Source: Erpobdella octoculata (Eukaryota > Annelida > Clitellata > Hirudinida > Erpobdellidae). From it: 64,000 nt of DNA. Below, in pieces: positions 23,001 through 32,874 of the stretch. Under the pieces are notes generated by a model that did no database searches, had not been told where the DNA came from, and was given only the letters and a program-made list of their open reading frames with translations. Each line of letters begins with the position of its first letter. Position 1 is the stretch's first letter. A program made the translations under genes and the position numbers. The stretch is from positions 15,532,874 through 15,596,873 of the forward strand of contig OZ022239.1 of NCBI GenBank assembly GCA_963978895.1, read 5' to 3'.

Positions 23001-26000
23001 TTGAACCAGAAAGCTTGTCATTCACTCTAACAATGAAATTACGATTCTCTTTCGAGGTTAAAATTTTTGGATTAAGTTTATATCTCTTCAATATGAATAG
23101 AAAGCGATCGTTGGAAGTTTTGTTGAAAGCGTTTTCAAGATCGGCATAGATAATATCAAACTCTTGCCTCACATCATAAACTTTTGTGACCTCATCCATG
23201 AAGCTAAGCAGCTGAAGTAGCTGAAAGCTGGAAGTTTATTTGATGAAAGAGTACATCGCTCCACATAAACAACAATGAGAAAGGAACTAAAAGGAAACCA
23301 CAAGAACCAAATTCATTAATATCAATGAAACAATGATAATAAAAACATCATTTATAATTATACATTTAATAAATGTTAAATTTAAAGTTTAAAGTTTAAA
23401 AAAAATTAATATCTATTGTCTACACAACAAAATTTAGTGTCCTGTAAGACAGGACTGAAGTTAGATCTTCATTCGTGAATCATGATGTCAATTACATAAG
23501 CATAACATTTTCAGCTTAAAACCTAATTGAAGATTTTTTATGAAATTTACAAATTTGTTTGTGCATTTCACAGGTTAGGTTTGTTTGCCCAGTGACCAAT
23601 GACATTCTTGGAAATTCCGTTCCTTGTGCTGTTTTAAAAACATCGTAAGTACAGTTCTTGTTGTTCTATTCAAGTTTACCTTACCTTCTTGCATTCATCA
23701 ACTTTTTATTAAATCCCTTATATTAACTTCACTTCACTGCCAGTCTTGCTCGCTTACTTGAATATTTGCAAACCTTGAAAGTGAAAGTAAGCTAACTTCA
23801 TGTGAAGGCCGTAGGTAACATAACGATCCTGGGGTGGTGTAACCATCCCATTTTACCGACAAAGTTTTAAGTAATTTTTTAAATAAATTATTGGTTTTAT
23901 ATATTATTTATTTAGAAAACACGTAAAGTCGGAAGTGGCGGATCCAGGAATTTCATAAGGGGGCCGAAAGTTTTTTTTAGTTTTTTTAAATTTTTATTAC
24001 TGTCGTTTTGCAGCACGTTGTAAGTCATCTTGAATTTCTTTTATTCAGCAAAACCAAAAAAAAAAAAAAGAAATTGAAATTAAATTTTTATTTACTCTTT
24101 TTTCATTTTCTTTCTGTATCTTTTTCTCTCTGTAGCACTGTCAACACTGTAGGCGCTGGTGGCAGAGCGGTAGAGCTTTCCCTGTCAATTGTTAGGTCGG
24201 CAGTTCGAGCCTCACCGGCGTCACCAGCGTAAATCCCTTAAGCAAGGAGTTCACTTGCATTTGCTAGGGGGTAGGCGCCTATAAACGGCTGCCTCTACTG
24301 CCTTTGCGTAGCCTAGAAGTCGAAGGATTAATGCCATGTTAAACATTGTCAAATCAAAAAAAAAAACAACAAGACATCTCTTTTTTCCATTGTGCTGCAG
24401 AGTTAGGTCATCAAACACTTCAAAGTTGAGAATGACTTTTTAGCTGCAGTTTTAAATAATAGGATCGTTTCAATCAGATGGATAAAGTTATCACAGATGG
24501 CGAAACATTGTTTTTTTCAAAAAGAATGACTTTTTTATTACCTTGATAGACGTTTTTGTGGGAGTGACTCTTCCATGTGTTAATCTCTACAGTTCAAGCC
24601 AAACTTGACTACTTGTATAATTGTTGCAGGTGGTTTAGAAGAGTAGTACAAAAAAAACTTTCATTTCATTCTTGGACTATTTTATCAACCAGCTAAAGGT
24701 ACTGTTTAGGAAGGTGGATGATTCTTAAAATGAGCGCGACTGCTCAAGTTGTCCTCACTGCCCAAAATCTTTGAATACTGAGTATTCTGCAGGAATGGGG
24801 ATGGTTGAAGTGGAATACTGCGGTAATGGGGATGATGTTGCTGGATTACTGAGGGAATAGAAACAGATATTGCGTGATTATTTGGGGATGAAGACATGTT
24901 TTTGCGGAATTATCGCAAAAATAAGATTTAAAAAATTTTTTAATTTACCTAAAATGTATCAAGTATTACATACTCTTTGCTAATCTTTTTGTAAGCTTTA
25001 CAAAGTGCTGGTTTGTTATTCCTGATGTTGTCGTGAATGATGATTTGTTGAAGAAGATGTGCAAGACAAATTGCTGAATTTTTAGGAGAAAAACACTTAA
25101 GAAAGACCAAAATTGTCTCAAATAGCAAGAAATATTTTGAGTGTGCCTGTTGCAGGCACATATTCAGAGAGAGCATAGGTTGATTATTTATTAAAGATCA
25201 TATAATGCAGCTAGTGGAAACAGTACTTATGGACTATTATTTATTCATGGACTTCAATAAATAATTTAAATAATTATATTTAGTCATATTATAGTATTAT
25301 TGCAATTTTGTGCTATGTGAAATTATTTTGGAAAAAAATTGCATTTAAAAAAAAGTTTTTTTTTTTCAGAGGGTCAGTAGTAACTATGGAATGCATAGAA
25401 ATCATCAAAAAAGACATGACAGATCCCATTAATGGGATGAAGTTGAAGGAAAAGGACATTATACCTCTGCAAAGGGTTTGTTTTTCTGATGGAAATACGT
25501 TTGAGAGTTCATATTATTATTATATACAAATCACTATTCATGTTTTTATTGATGTATTATCTTAATGGTTGATGTTAGTCGGCAGAGATGGGCACAAACT
25601 ATTTTTTTTAGTTAAACTTTTACTATTTTTTAACTAAAAAACTTTAGTTAAACTTTAAGTTGCAACTAATTTCAAAAAATTTATGACTAAACTAAAATAA
25701 AGTAGTTGAACTTTTTCCAGCTATTTCTTAACTTTTTTGTTTTTTATACTGATCTCGGCAATTTTGGTTCTTTAAATTAACTAATAACATGATCAACCAG
25801 GAGAATATTTCACTGCTTGAAATTTTGTTTCTAAATTATTAATTATTTAATAATATGATCAAAAAGTAAAATGGCTCATTGTTTGAAATTTTATTTCCAA
25901 CAAAACTGGATATCAAGTTCTTATTTTTAAATAGACTCAACCATATCAATCTTATAACATAATAACTTCTGAGCTGAAATTGGTTTGGGCCTTCAACCTT

Positions 26001-27144
26001 GACCACGGAAAAATCAGTATATTAATTGTTTCATCACCCATCTTGCATCTTTGAGTTTTCAAGACTTGTCCAGCAGTGCTGAAAAGACACTCAACAGCAG
26101 CCAAACTGGGAATTCTAGCACGTTTCATAGGTACAAAAGTCGAAGCCCAGTCCGCGCTGAGCTGGGCCCAGCCAGTTTAAAGGGGCACAAATACTCAAAG
26201 CCCGGAAACCAAATTTAAAAAAGTGGTGAGACACGTATTTTTTATTTTTAAGAAGAATCTAGATATTGAGTTTCAACACTTTGGCATTTTAAGTTTTCAA
26301 GTTTAAAAAAAAATGATTTTTTTTCTACCCCACATTTGAGGTCCTGGAAGCAACATGATCAAGATATAGTGAAACATGTTTATTTTTATTTTTCAAGTGG
26401 AATCTAAATACTATTTCACATTTGTAGCATTTTTAGTTTTTGAGTGGCAGCTATTCTGAAAAAACATATAACCATATTTTCCACCCTTTATTTGAGGTTC
26501 TGGAAACCTAATTTTCAAAAACTGTTGAAACACATGTCTTTTTATTTTTAAGGAGAATCTCGATACCAAATTTCAGAATTTGTGGTTTTTGAGATATGCG
26601 TCTTTTGAGAAAAAAGTTTATCCTCCGGTTTTATCTCCTCAGGAACAAAATTTAAAAAACCCTTTCTTAGTGGGTGCTTGCATTATAAAAATAATATAAG
26701 TAGATGTCAAAAACCATTGCTAGACAGCTTGTTATGATTACATAAGGATGAGTCTGTTTTCCAGACCCAGTGAGGGAGTGAGGCTAAAACATTATACAAG
26801 TAGATTTTTTTTTTAAACATAAATAATTAGTTTTTAAATTAAAAAAAGCAGAAAATTTTCAAACTTTAATAGAATGCATTGTCATGAGGAGCGAGCCCAT
26901 ATTTCAAATTTCGGCTCAATTGGAAGACGGGATGTTAGGTAATTTTCACTGTCAAGGTTTGCAAACATACAATCAAGCAAGTAAGCAAGTAAAACCGGCG
27001 GTGAAGTTAATATAAGGGATTGAAAAGGCAATTTGATTTAGAGTTTAGTATTTTATTTTTTCATTTCAGGGATCTTCGGGCTTCGCTGCTGTTGCTGGCA
27101 TCAGTCTCACCGCATCCAGGGAGGGTGCTGTTATGACAGCTTAG
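14020..27144 (+). CDS. NOSIP: NOSIP, eight-exon gene (nitric-oxide-synthase-interacting protein)
   Basis: Coding exons placed from homology and splice signals: 14020-14142, 16697-16749, 17783-17894, 18027-18227, 18427-18540, 23574-23644, 25370-25475, 27070-27144. They total 855 bases, 284 codons plus stop; every intron is GT..AG and the phases close exactly. The protein starts MPRHARNS. It has the zf-NOSIP region (EFDCCCLTLQPCHQPVVT, PDGYLYDREAIL), then LPSFWLPSLTP, RCPMSGKPLKYKDL, VCPVTNDILGNSVPC and KDIIPLQRGSSGF. NOSIP is a nuclear/cytoplasmic E3 ubiquitin ligase with split U-box halves. Against its intronless neighbour it lacks one residue before IIKKDM and its last 15 residues differ (GFAAVAG rather than GFAGAG). 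The introns are filled with MITEs, a CR1-like LINE, SINEs and a hAT remnant. Confidence 0.93.
14418..15485. mobile_element. MITE in NOSIP intron 1, about 8-bp target duplication
   Basis: Inverted ends GGTAATCTTTCC then a variable base and ACGGACGGCC face each other at 14418 and 15485. The flanks AATGTATG (14410-14417) and AATGTATT (15486-15493) agree in 7 of 8 bases. The superfamily is not clear. It carries no transposase and contains a telomere-like array. Confidence 0.75.
14866..15064. repeat. Degenerate telomere-like (CCCTAA/CCCTTACC) array
   Basis: About 200 bp of imperfect repeats based on CCCTAA with CCCTTA, CCCTACC and CCATAACCCTATCC variants. It lies inside the MITE in NOSIP intron 1. 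Confidence 0.9.
15501..16029. mobile_element. hAT-type MITE in NOSIP intron 1
   Basis: Terminal inverted repeats CAGGCTTG(T/C)GGAGCCG enclose 529 bp without coding sequence. The ends are rich in GGAGCCGGAGCCGAGCC. The flanks TATTGAAG (15493-15500) and GATTGAAG (16030-16037) agree in 7 of 8 bases, as expected for hAT. It abuts the right end of the previous MITE. Confidence 0.85.
16205..16238 (+). repeat. Short telomere-like (TTAGGG)n patch
   Basis: About 34 bp of TTAGAG/TTAGGA/TTAGGG repeats in NOSIP intron 1. Confidence 0.75.
16798..17740. mobile_element. hAT-type non-autonomous element in NOSIP intron 2
   Basis: Inverted ends CAGAGGCGTGGATT and the reverse complement bound 943 bp. The flanks AAAACCAA (16790-16797) and AAAACCTA (17741-17748) agree in 7 of 8 bases. 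A LINE 3' fragment sits inside it. Confidence 0.85.
17019..17305 (+). pseudogene. LINE (L2/CR1-like) 3'-end fragment
   Basis: Frames around 17025-17270 give LPLRYKVIFKICLLMFK, then FSYSGPFLWNSLSTSI and FRRGLKH, the usual C-terminal pattern of L2/CR1 ORF2 proteins. It ends in GCTATAGAAATTTAATAG followed by an ATTG repeat tail, as L2-type LINEs do. Several frameshifts. It is nested in the hAT-type element. Confidence 0.7.
18570..18612 (+). repeat. 3'-tail fragment of SINE family 1
   Basis: TGATGCCATGTTAAATATTG matches the 3' end of the full SINE at 24152-24372. It lies just after NOSIP exon 5. Confidence 0.6.
18772..21752 (-). pseudogene. LINE ORF2: endonuclease and reverse transcriptase, one frameshift
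   Basis: Two frames (21408-21752, then 18772-21438) overlap by 31 bases and together form ORF2; a one-base indel near 21425 separates them. The first frame has the start of an APE-type endonuclease. The main frame (888 codons) has IIYRSPNS (35-41), GDFNFPNFDW (67-76) and the endonuclease SDH (143-145). The RT follows: SAGPDN (393-398), NYRPVSLSC (451-459), YTDFEKAFDRVSH (521-533), SGVPQGSVLGPLL (578-590) and catalytic YADD (612-615). It ends with WNNLPSKI. This is CR1/Jockey-group architecture, and it is otherwise open throughout. Confidence 0.9.
21739..22530 (-). CDS. LINE ORF1 protein (coiled-coil, RNA-binding type)
   Basis: 263 codons, Lys/Glu-rich. The first 100 residues have heptad-like coiled-coil pattern (ETAHEIREMKHVFKKNENMA). 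The C-terminal half (NNILLYRVAELKD, FRLGAKSDKIRPILVKF, RSVRNRLVEEAKKLQ) resembles the RNA-binding ORF1 proteins of CR1/L2 elements. The frame stays open to 22626 without an ATG. An ATG at 22632 in another frame (ATGGATGAT) suggests a small indel near the true start. The stop overlaps the start region of ORF2 within GTGAATTCGGGTAA. Confidence 0.75.
   Translation of the reverse strand: MKILVEIKELQPTHNELRETAHEIREMKHVFKKNENMALAIEKQAIEIKELILKIDNLTSSTTKSLDENKKTTKEWSSLFKEKVEGLVSGGSAQKSVMESWAGVVGEVVKKNVQEVNKEVHLVCKAIEKTNNKIKISNDLEDRANNILLYRVAELKDQDVTKCVSYDKTQVLKLCSQLSGGHIGEFAIKAIFRLGAKSDKIRPILVKFNDKIAKNIIMENLVKIRQLDENLKNVGISHDLNVEQRSVRNRLVEEAKKLQSEFG
22869..23215 (-). pseudogene. Second LINE RT fragment
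   Basis: The frame 22891-23199 reads FDIIYADLENAFNK (motif A with D/E changes), then FIVRVNDKLSGSIRVISG and GIPQGSILDSQPFIIYING (motif B). It has no YADD. It is a different element from the neighbouring CR1-like LINE. Old fragment. Confidence 0.75.
24152..24372 (+). mobile_element. SINE family 1, full copy with tRNA-like head (NOSIP intron 6)
   Basis: The head GGCGCTGGTGGCAGAGCGG is tRNA-like. An RNA polymerase III A box (TGGCAGAGCGGTAGAG) and a B box (CAGTTCGAGCC near 24201) are present. A body of about 100 bp with AAGCAAGGAGTTCACT follows, then ATGCCATGTTAAACATTGTC and an A-rich tail. Body and tail recur at 27500-27645 and 18570-18612. Confidence 0.8.
24370..24900. repeat. Dispersed unclassified repeat, rearranged copy 1
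   Basis: 24640-24780 is a direct match to about 31150-31290 (CATTTCATTC..GGAC and TTTATCAACCAGCTAAA). 24375-24600 matches 31325-31585 in inverted orientation (CACTCCCACAAAACGTCTA, AAACACTTC). The same two blocks are thus present in both loci, with one inverted relative to the other. No protein recognised. Confidence 0.65.
25576..26127 (-). pseudogene. hAT transposase C-terminal remnant (NOSIP intron 7)
   Basis: On the minus strand, 26127 to the TAA at 25952-25954 reads PSLAAVECLFSTAGQVLKTQ, then RCKMGDETINILIF. This is the hAT dimerisation-domain pattern (S..ER.FS.AG......R..L..E). A hAT-like end, CAGAGATGGGCACAAAC, lies at 25581. No matching right end or catalytic domain was found. Confidence 0.75.
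26190..26710 (-). repeat. Inverted copy of the 157-bp repeat and flank of Helitron-like family Y
   Basis: Its reverse complement contains GACCTCAAATGTGGGG and the CTTAGCGG-like and TCCTGAGG blocks seen at 36300-37200. About two to three degenerate units. No termini are visible, so this is an old fragment. Confidence 0.7.
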
Positions 27145-27499
27145 TGGGATATGATGTTGATCCTTGAAATGTTTGCTCTCGTGATAATGAAGCTCAAAAT
27201 ATAAGGAGAGTGTTTATATTAGCCAAATTTCACCAGACGGCCAATTACTTGGAATATCTTTTTAGACATTTATTAAGCTTTGTAAACGGGTGAAATAATT
27301 CGTTATATACATGGAAAATGTTGTACTTTTTACCATTATTTTTTACGTTATAGCCAAGTGTAGCCTATGTTATATTCAAATATGTTATAGCCGGGGTAAT
27401 ATAAAATGAGAGAGATGGGCAAATGTGACGTGACCGACATTTCAGTACGTGTACGTTATATCCGGAGGGGCTATAGCAAGATTATATTGTACTCATTAG
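27145..27499 (+). other. Presumed NOSIP 3' UTR and downstream spacer
   Basis: No canonical AATAAA is seen close to the stop; the variant AATATA at about 27199 is the best candidate. Nothing else recognised. Confidence 0.4.
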
Positions 27500-27645
27500 C
27501 GTAACTCCCATAAGCAAGGAGTTCACTCGCTTTGCTAAAGGAGTGGGCACCTATAAATGGCTGCCTTTGCAATGACCCTTTCTCGCCTTTGAGCAAGATT
27601 TGTCTTGATAAAGGCGTGTGCTAAATGTTGGTAAAAAATCACATG
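27500..27645 (+). repeat. SINE family 1, 5'-truncated copy
   Basis: GCGTAACTCCCATAAGCAAG and CACCTATAAATGGCTGCC match the body of 24152-24372. It lacks the tRNA-like head. Confidence 0.75.
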
Positions 27646-28124
27646 TACTTGTTTGAAATTGTTCTCTATACTAACGTTTTTTACAACGTTTTTATTAGGT
27701 CAGCAAGTTGTCTGTTTGTTTGAGATTTTGTCTGTCCGCAAATTCCATACGATGGTATTTTTTTAAACATGCATCCGATTGATCAGATATTATTACCACC
27801 TAGCGAAAAAAAGTTATAAGATTTTAAATTCAAGAGCTAAGGTTTGCATCTAGCGAAAAAAACTCAAATGCTTACAAATTTCACCTATCAAAAACGAAAA
27901 AGTATAAAATAATTTTTACATCATAAAAATATACTTTTAAAAAAAAACAACGTTGCGGGCACATTAAGGCTACAACATCAAAATTTTGATAAAACAAATA
28001 GTTATAAAAAATAATGCGCCTGCAACGTTTTTTGTTGTATATGAATTATAGGAATATTATTTTATACTTTTTAGGGCGCAAGAAACACGTTGTTTTAAAA
28101 ATAGTGTTTCTTATGATGTAATTG

Positions 28125-28185
28125 AGATATCTATTTGTATACAGATATCTATATGTATACAGATATCTGTATGTATACAGAATAT
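28125..28185 (+). repeat. 18-bp tandem repeat
   Basis: About three units of the pattern GTATACAGATATCTAT. Confidence 0.8.
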
Positions 28186-28199
28186 AAAAATGAGATTGT

Positions 28200-28572
28200 A
28201 TGTATGGATGTCCTTTATGCATTGCTACACCATTCATCCGATCGTAATGACATTTTCGCACAACCTTGAGAGTCGATAGAGGAAAGTTTATGTGCACAAA
28301 AATTAAGATCGGACACAAAATGAGCGGAGCGGCAGAGCTAGCGGAAAGGGGAACGGGAGAGCGAATGTGAGCGGGAATTGTAAAGCAAGCGGGAACTGAA
28401 AAGCGACCGGGAGCGAAAGAGCGAGTAGGAAAGGGAAAGGGAAAGCGACCGGGAACGGGAGAGCAAGCGGGAGCGCAAAAGCGACCGGGATCGGGAGAGC
28501 AAGCGGGGAGGAAACGGGAACGAGAGCGAAAAACGATAGAAAAACCCAGGGCAATGCCGAGTACCCCGCTGG
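28200..28572 (+). mobile_element. Helitron-like element, family X, copy 2
   Basis: Begins near the conserved block CTTTATGCATTGCTACACC and TTCATCCGATCGTAATG. It continues with AAAATGAGCGGAGCGG and a GGGAACGGGAGAGCAAGCGG-type minisatellite, then a hairpin region and CTGG (28569-28572, fits CTRR) followed by T. Confidence 0.6.
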
Positions 28573-28573
28573 T

Positions 28574-29369
28574 AGTCAATAAAGTGTGAGCTTCTAGTGT
28601 AGGGTATTTTTGCCGTGTCTGGGCCACCAGGTAGTTCTGGACCAGGATACTGGTGTGTCTCGATGTATTTTTTGAACAGTCTGCCAGTTTCTAGAAATCT
28701 TAGATGAAGCCGCTCTTACTGGCAATCCATTTTTGACAATAACATCAACATTTTTCAAAGATTCGTCACTCCATTTCCCATTATTTGTAGTTCTGAATCA
28801 GTTATATTCCAGTTCAGATTTTTCAGTTCATGTTAAAGTATTGAAATTCCAATTTTTCAGTTCAAGTTCAAGATATGAAAATCTAAATTTTTCAGTTGCA
28901 GTTTCAGTTCTTTATTTTAATTCATTACCACGCAAGTGCAAGATAATAAATATACCCCGTGTTAGGGGCCATCCATATATTACGTACGCAATAAACTAAA
29001 GGTTTTGGCACTTCTCTCCCCTGTTGCACCTCGCACATTTTAAGACTCCTCCCCTTCCTTACATGCGCACGGTGGCTTAAACTCCCCTCCACCGCAGTAC
29101 AAAATTGCATAAAACCACCTATCTTTCCGGCTGGGATACATTTTTCAGTCTGTTGCTGAAAACTTTCATATTTTTTCTAAAAGGTAGTAAATTTCTTTTT
29201 AAAATATGGTTGGTAACAGTGGTGGATCCAGGAGCCCAAGGGCCCGCCTCCCTTAGAAGTTTAAATGAAAAATTTGAACTTCAATTCGTTTACTTAGCTT
29301 GCAACTTCATTCTGTTTGTTTTATCCGGAGGTTTTATCTTTGCTAAATTCACCTCTCGCCTCTCGACCA
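28574..29369. other. No gene recognised
   Basis: A+T-rich spacer with a diverged CAGTTCAGATTTTTCAGTT-type repeat at about 28800-28920. No transposon ends or coding signature. Confidence 0.5.
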
Positions 29370-29570
29370 TCTATGTAGCTATGTTATCTGAGTTGGTAGA
29401 GTGTTAGCCTTGATTTTAAAAACTTCACGGTTGGACTCGCACTCACTGCCTAGTAGCCCATGTCAAAGGAAAACGGGTAAAGTCGTTTCTCTTCGTGGGG
29501 CATGTAAAAGAACAGTGCCTCTGAGCTCTGTCAGAGGTGCTATATAAAGTACCACATTACGTTACATTTT
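29370..29570 (+). mobile_element. tRNA-derived SINE, family 3
   Basis: A tRNA-like head has an A-box-like TGAGTTGGTAGAG and a B-box-like GGTTGGACTCGC. A body with CTCTTCGTGGGGCATGTAA follows. The tail GCTATATAAAGTACCACATT resembles L2-type LINE ends. No second copy in this window. Confidence 0.6.
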
Positions 29571-29636
29571 TACATAAATAGTTAAGATATTTAAGAATTT
29601 CGGGCTTTTTTACCAATGCTTTTATTAACTCGTCGT

Positions 29637-29706
29637 CTCTGTCTGTCTGTTTGTTTCTCTGTCTGTCTGTTTGTTTCTCTGTCTGTCTGTTTGTTTCTCT
29701 GTCTGT
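29637..29706 (+). repeat. 20-bp tandem repeat
   Basis: Three exact units of CTGTCTGTCTGTTTGTTTCT. Confidence 0.95.
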
Positions 29707-30161
29707 TTCAAATCTTGCAATCAATTTTGAGTCACTTCCTGATGATAGATTTTTTTCAAATTTTGCATACATGCTCAAAATAGAAGACAATGCAATATTC
29801 AATTATTAGTTTTACAATAAGTCAATTAATTTAGTTAATTTTAATTAATTTCGATATTTCGATATAATTAAGATATTTCGACTTTAATATAAAATAAAAG
29901 AGTAATATAAGAAAAAATTGATTGCAAAATTTGTGTTTTAATTACATATAAAAGCATTGGGTTTTAAAAATTCGTTTTTAATTTACTTGTTTTTAAATCG
30001 ATTCAATGCAAAACATATTTCAAATAATATTCCAAAAAAAAACATTCGCTGTCCAGCAAAAAAAGTGGAAAATGACACTTTCTTTTTATAAATAAGATTT
30101 CTTCATGCCGCGGATTTTAAAAAAATACCCCAACTGTTTTTTTGGACGTGTAAGTCTATCA

Positions 30162-30578
30162 CAGGGACGTCATTTCAGCAAAATTTTGAGGGGTGGGGGT
30201 AAGCAAACCCTTCTCATGGCTAACCAATTTTTTTACAAAAATCAGAAATTTCAAAACCTTTTTTTTTTCATTTTTCTCCCAAAAAAGCTGATGACCGGGG
30301 GAGCGGTAGTCGGAGTTACTTTTAATAACCAACTGATGGGGCTCACTAAAAAATTACAGAAGGGCCTTTAAAACATCACAGGGGCACTAAGACATCTTAT
30401 AAAACCCACTTCACCGTTATAGGGGGCCCGCCTACACCTTTAAAAAAAAGCTCGCTCAAACCTCTGAAGTTTCAACTTTACATTTCTCATGCCATTTAGG
30501 GGCCCAAAACTACGTCAGGGGCCCATTCAAAAGTCAGGAGAAAACAATGGTCCTCCCTTCCTTCCATTGACGTCCCTG
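30162..30578. mobile_element. Probable old hAT-type MITE
   Basis: Inverted ends CAGGGACGTCATTT and TGACGTCCCTG bound 417 bp. The flanking 8-mers GTCTATCA and GTCCAAAA agree in only 5 of 8 bases, so the duplication is decayed or wrong. Confidence 0.6.
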
Positions 30579-31119
30579 GTCCAAAAAGTATCAATATTAC
30601 TACACCCCTGGTCTAACCGTAGATTATTACTGGTAACGGAAGTACTACAGCGCAACAACTATAATGTGTAGGTTCAATTGGTGTAAAGCAATCATCAGGT
30701 ATTAACTGTTTTATTCAATAATCTGCTTCAACTACTACCTAAGCTTGGCTTGCTCCAAAAGCTGTAATAATCCGGCAATCAGGAATATGTATAAATGCTA
30801 GGACGGACTTTGTAATTTTATTTGTTTTTCTCCAAAAGTGTGTAAACAAGATTGAACAATTCGTTCACTGACACAGATACGAAGCAGTTTCACGGGTTTT
30901 AAGTATCTGTAAATATTTAAAAACTGCCTAGCCAAAACGGATTTTCTCAGCAGGTTTCAATAGGATTTTACGCAAAACATTGGAAATGTAGTAGCGCAGG
31001 TGATGGTTATACGAAAAGTTTTTGAAAGCAAACGAGGAATTGTGGACAAATATTCAATTGAGTTTTCATTAGTGCATCAGAAAATAAAACAAATTAGCCA
31101 AAAACTAACAACTCCAAAG

Positions 31120-31585
31120 ATTTGAAAAAAAAATTACAATGCAAAATGTCCAGAAGGGTAGTACAGAAAAACTCTCTCATTTCATTCTCGGACCATTTTA
31201 TCAACCAGCTAAAAGTATGGTTTAGGAAGGCGGACGATTTCTCAAAACATGCACGACTCTTCAAAGTTATCCTTGTAGCCATGAAAAATCTCGCTGACCA
31301 AAATCATAGAAGTTGTTGAGTTGTTCGAGTTTGGCTTGAGCCGTTCCAATTTTGAGGTTAAAACATGGAAGTCACTCCCACAAAACGTCTACCAATGGAC
31401 ATAAAAATACCATTTTCTTCGAAAAAAATTATTATTTTGCCATATGTGATAAGTGATACTTTCTTCCGTTTGATTGTGGCGATCATTGTATGTATTTAAT
31501 ACTGTTGCTTAAAAGTCATTTTCAGCTCTGAAGTGTTTGGTAACCCAACTCCACAGAAGGATGAAAAAAAGTGTCTTGTGATGAT
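31120..31585. repeat. Dispersed unclassified repeat, rearranged copy 2
   Basis: Partner of 24370-24900: the first part is direct, the second part inverted. See that entry for the matching blocks. Confidence 0.65.
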
Positions 31586-31804
31586 ATTGCTCCAGAGAGA
31601 AAAAACACAGAAAAAATGTCAAAACTATTGATATATATTTACAGTCGATTCTACTTAATTGGGACACATCGGGACTTAGTCATATTGGCCCAATTTAGCG
31701 GCTGCCTCAATTAAGCACATTTCACATTAAACAATGCATATTGTTGGCGGCTGCGCCAACTAACCGGTGGCCCAATTAAGCGGAATTGACAATATATATA
31801 AATA

Positions 31805-32120
31805 CTAGCTGACCCAGCAAACGTTGTTTTGCTTTTAATATTATTTTGTTTTTTTAATTAAAAGTTTAATGTACAAAATTATGACAATTTATGAAAATCG
31901 AGTTGCTTTCCCGTTCCCGTTTGCTCTCCCGTTCCCGCTTGCTTTCCCGTTCTTGCTTGCCCACCCGCTCCCGCTTACTCTCTCGCTCCCGCTTACTCTC
32001 TCGCTCCCGCTTACTCTCTCGCTCCCGCTTGTTTTCCGTTCCCGCTTGCTCTCCGTTCCCGCTTGCTTTCCCGTTCCCGTTTGCTTTCCCGTTCCTATGA
32101 ACTCTCCCGTTTTTGTTTGC
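31805..32120 (-). mobile_element. Helitron-like element related to family X
   Basis: The minus strand ends GGGTCAGCTAG followed by T. Inside is the same CCCGTTCCCG/CTCCCGCTTA minisatellite as family X. The terminal hairpin of family X is not clear here. Confidence 0.45.
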
Positions 32121-32122
32121 TC

Positions 32123-32204
32123 CATACTCTAGACACCGATATTATTGTTTTGTCTAAAAGTGTTTCTTAAAGTCAAAACAGTAATATCGGTGTGTAGAGT
32201 ATGA
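32123..32204. repeat. Near-perfect hairpin with a nearby direct copy of one arm
   Basis: Arms 32123-32152 and 32175-32204 pair over about 30 bases with two or three mismatches (CATACTCT.AGACACCGATA in the left arm). A further copy of one arm, GTCGGTGTGTGGAGTAT, lies at about 32368-32384. Function unknown. Confidence 0.75.
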
Positions 32205-32417
32205 ACATCAATCTCATTTAGTTCATAGGCATCCATAGCTACCACACCTTTTCGTCTGTTTTTTTTCTAGACTCTAGCGACAAAAGTAACAAAATATAAA
32301 CATTGAATCAATTTTTTAATAGTTATTGCTAACAAATTTAATAAGTTTTTTAGGTCAAAACGTTAACAATGTCGGTGTGTGGAGTATCGACATTAATCTG
32401 GTTGAATGAATGCATGA

Positions 32418-32874
32418 ATGTTAGACAATATTTAAGGTGGCATAAGTCCATGTCAATGGGCCTCAAGGCCACCGAACAGGTGTGTTTTTAGGACTTTTCG
32501 GAAGCCTTCAATGGGGCAAGCGGATGTAACTTCTGGTGGGAGTTGGTTCCAGATTTTTGGCCCAGCAACCTCAAATGACCTATCTCCAGCACTCTTGAGA
32601 CGCCCTGTCGGAGCAAAGAGAAGCGACGACGAAGAGGATCGAAGTCGTTTTCGACATGGCATGTCATGTAGACGTTGGAGTGTAGACGCGAGATACTATG
32701 GGTTATCTCTCTGAGGCACTTGAAAATGATGAGTGCCAACTTAAACACTATCCTGCGTTCAATTCTAAGCCAGTGAAGTTCGTGGAGTATTGGGGGTAAT
32801 GTGGTCATGTTTGCGGCTTCTCGACGCGAGCCTGGCGGTTGGTCTCGTAGGATCAGGAAGTAGATAATATACAT
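32418..32874 (-). pseudogene. LINE (L2/CR1-like) ORF2 C-terminal fragment
   Basis: Two frames (32488-32874 and 32453-32662) give LHWLRIERRIVFKLALIIFK, then RLKSAGDRSFEVAGPKIWNQ, LPPEV and FRKVLKTHLF. This is the standard C-terminus of L2/CR1-type RT proteins. One frameshift lies between them. A TGAATG-rich tail is at 32401-32420. Confidence 0.85.

Noticed and set aside
24152..24225. Functional tRNA gene
   Set aside because: A and B boxes are present, but the cloverleaf is imperfect and the sequence continues into a SINE body with other copies in the window.
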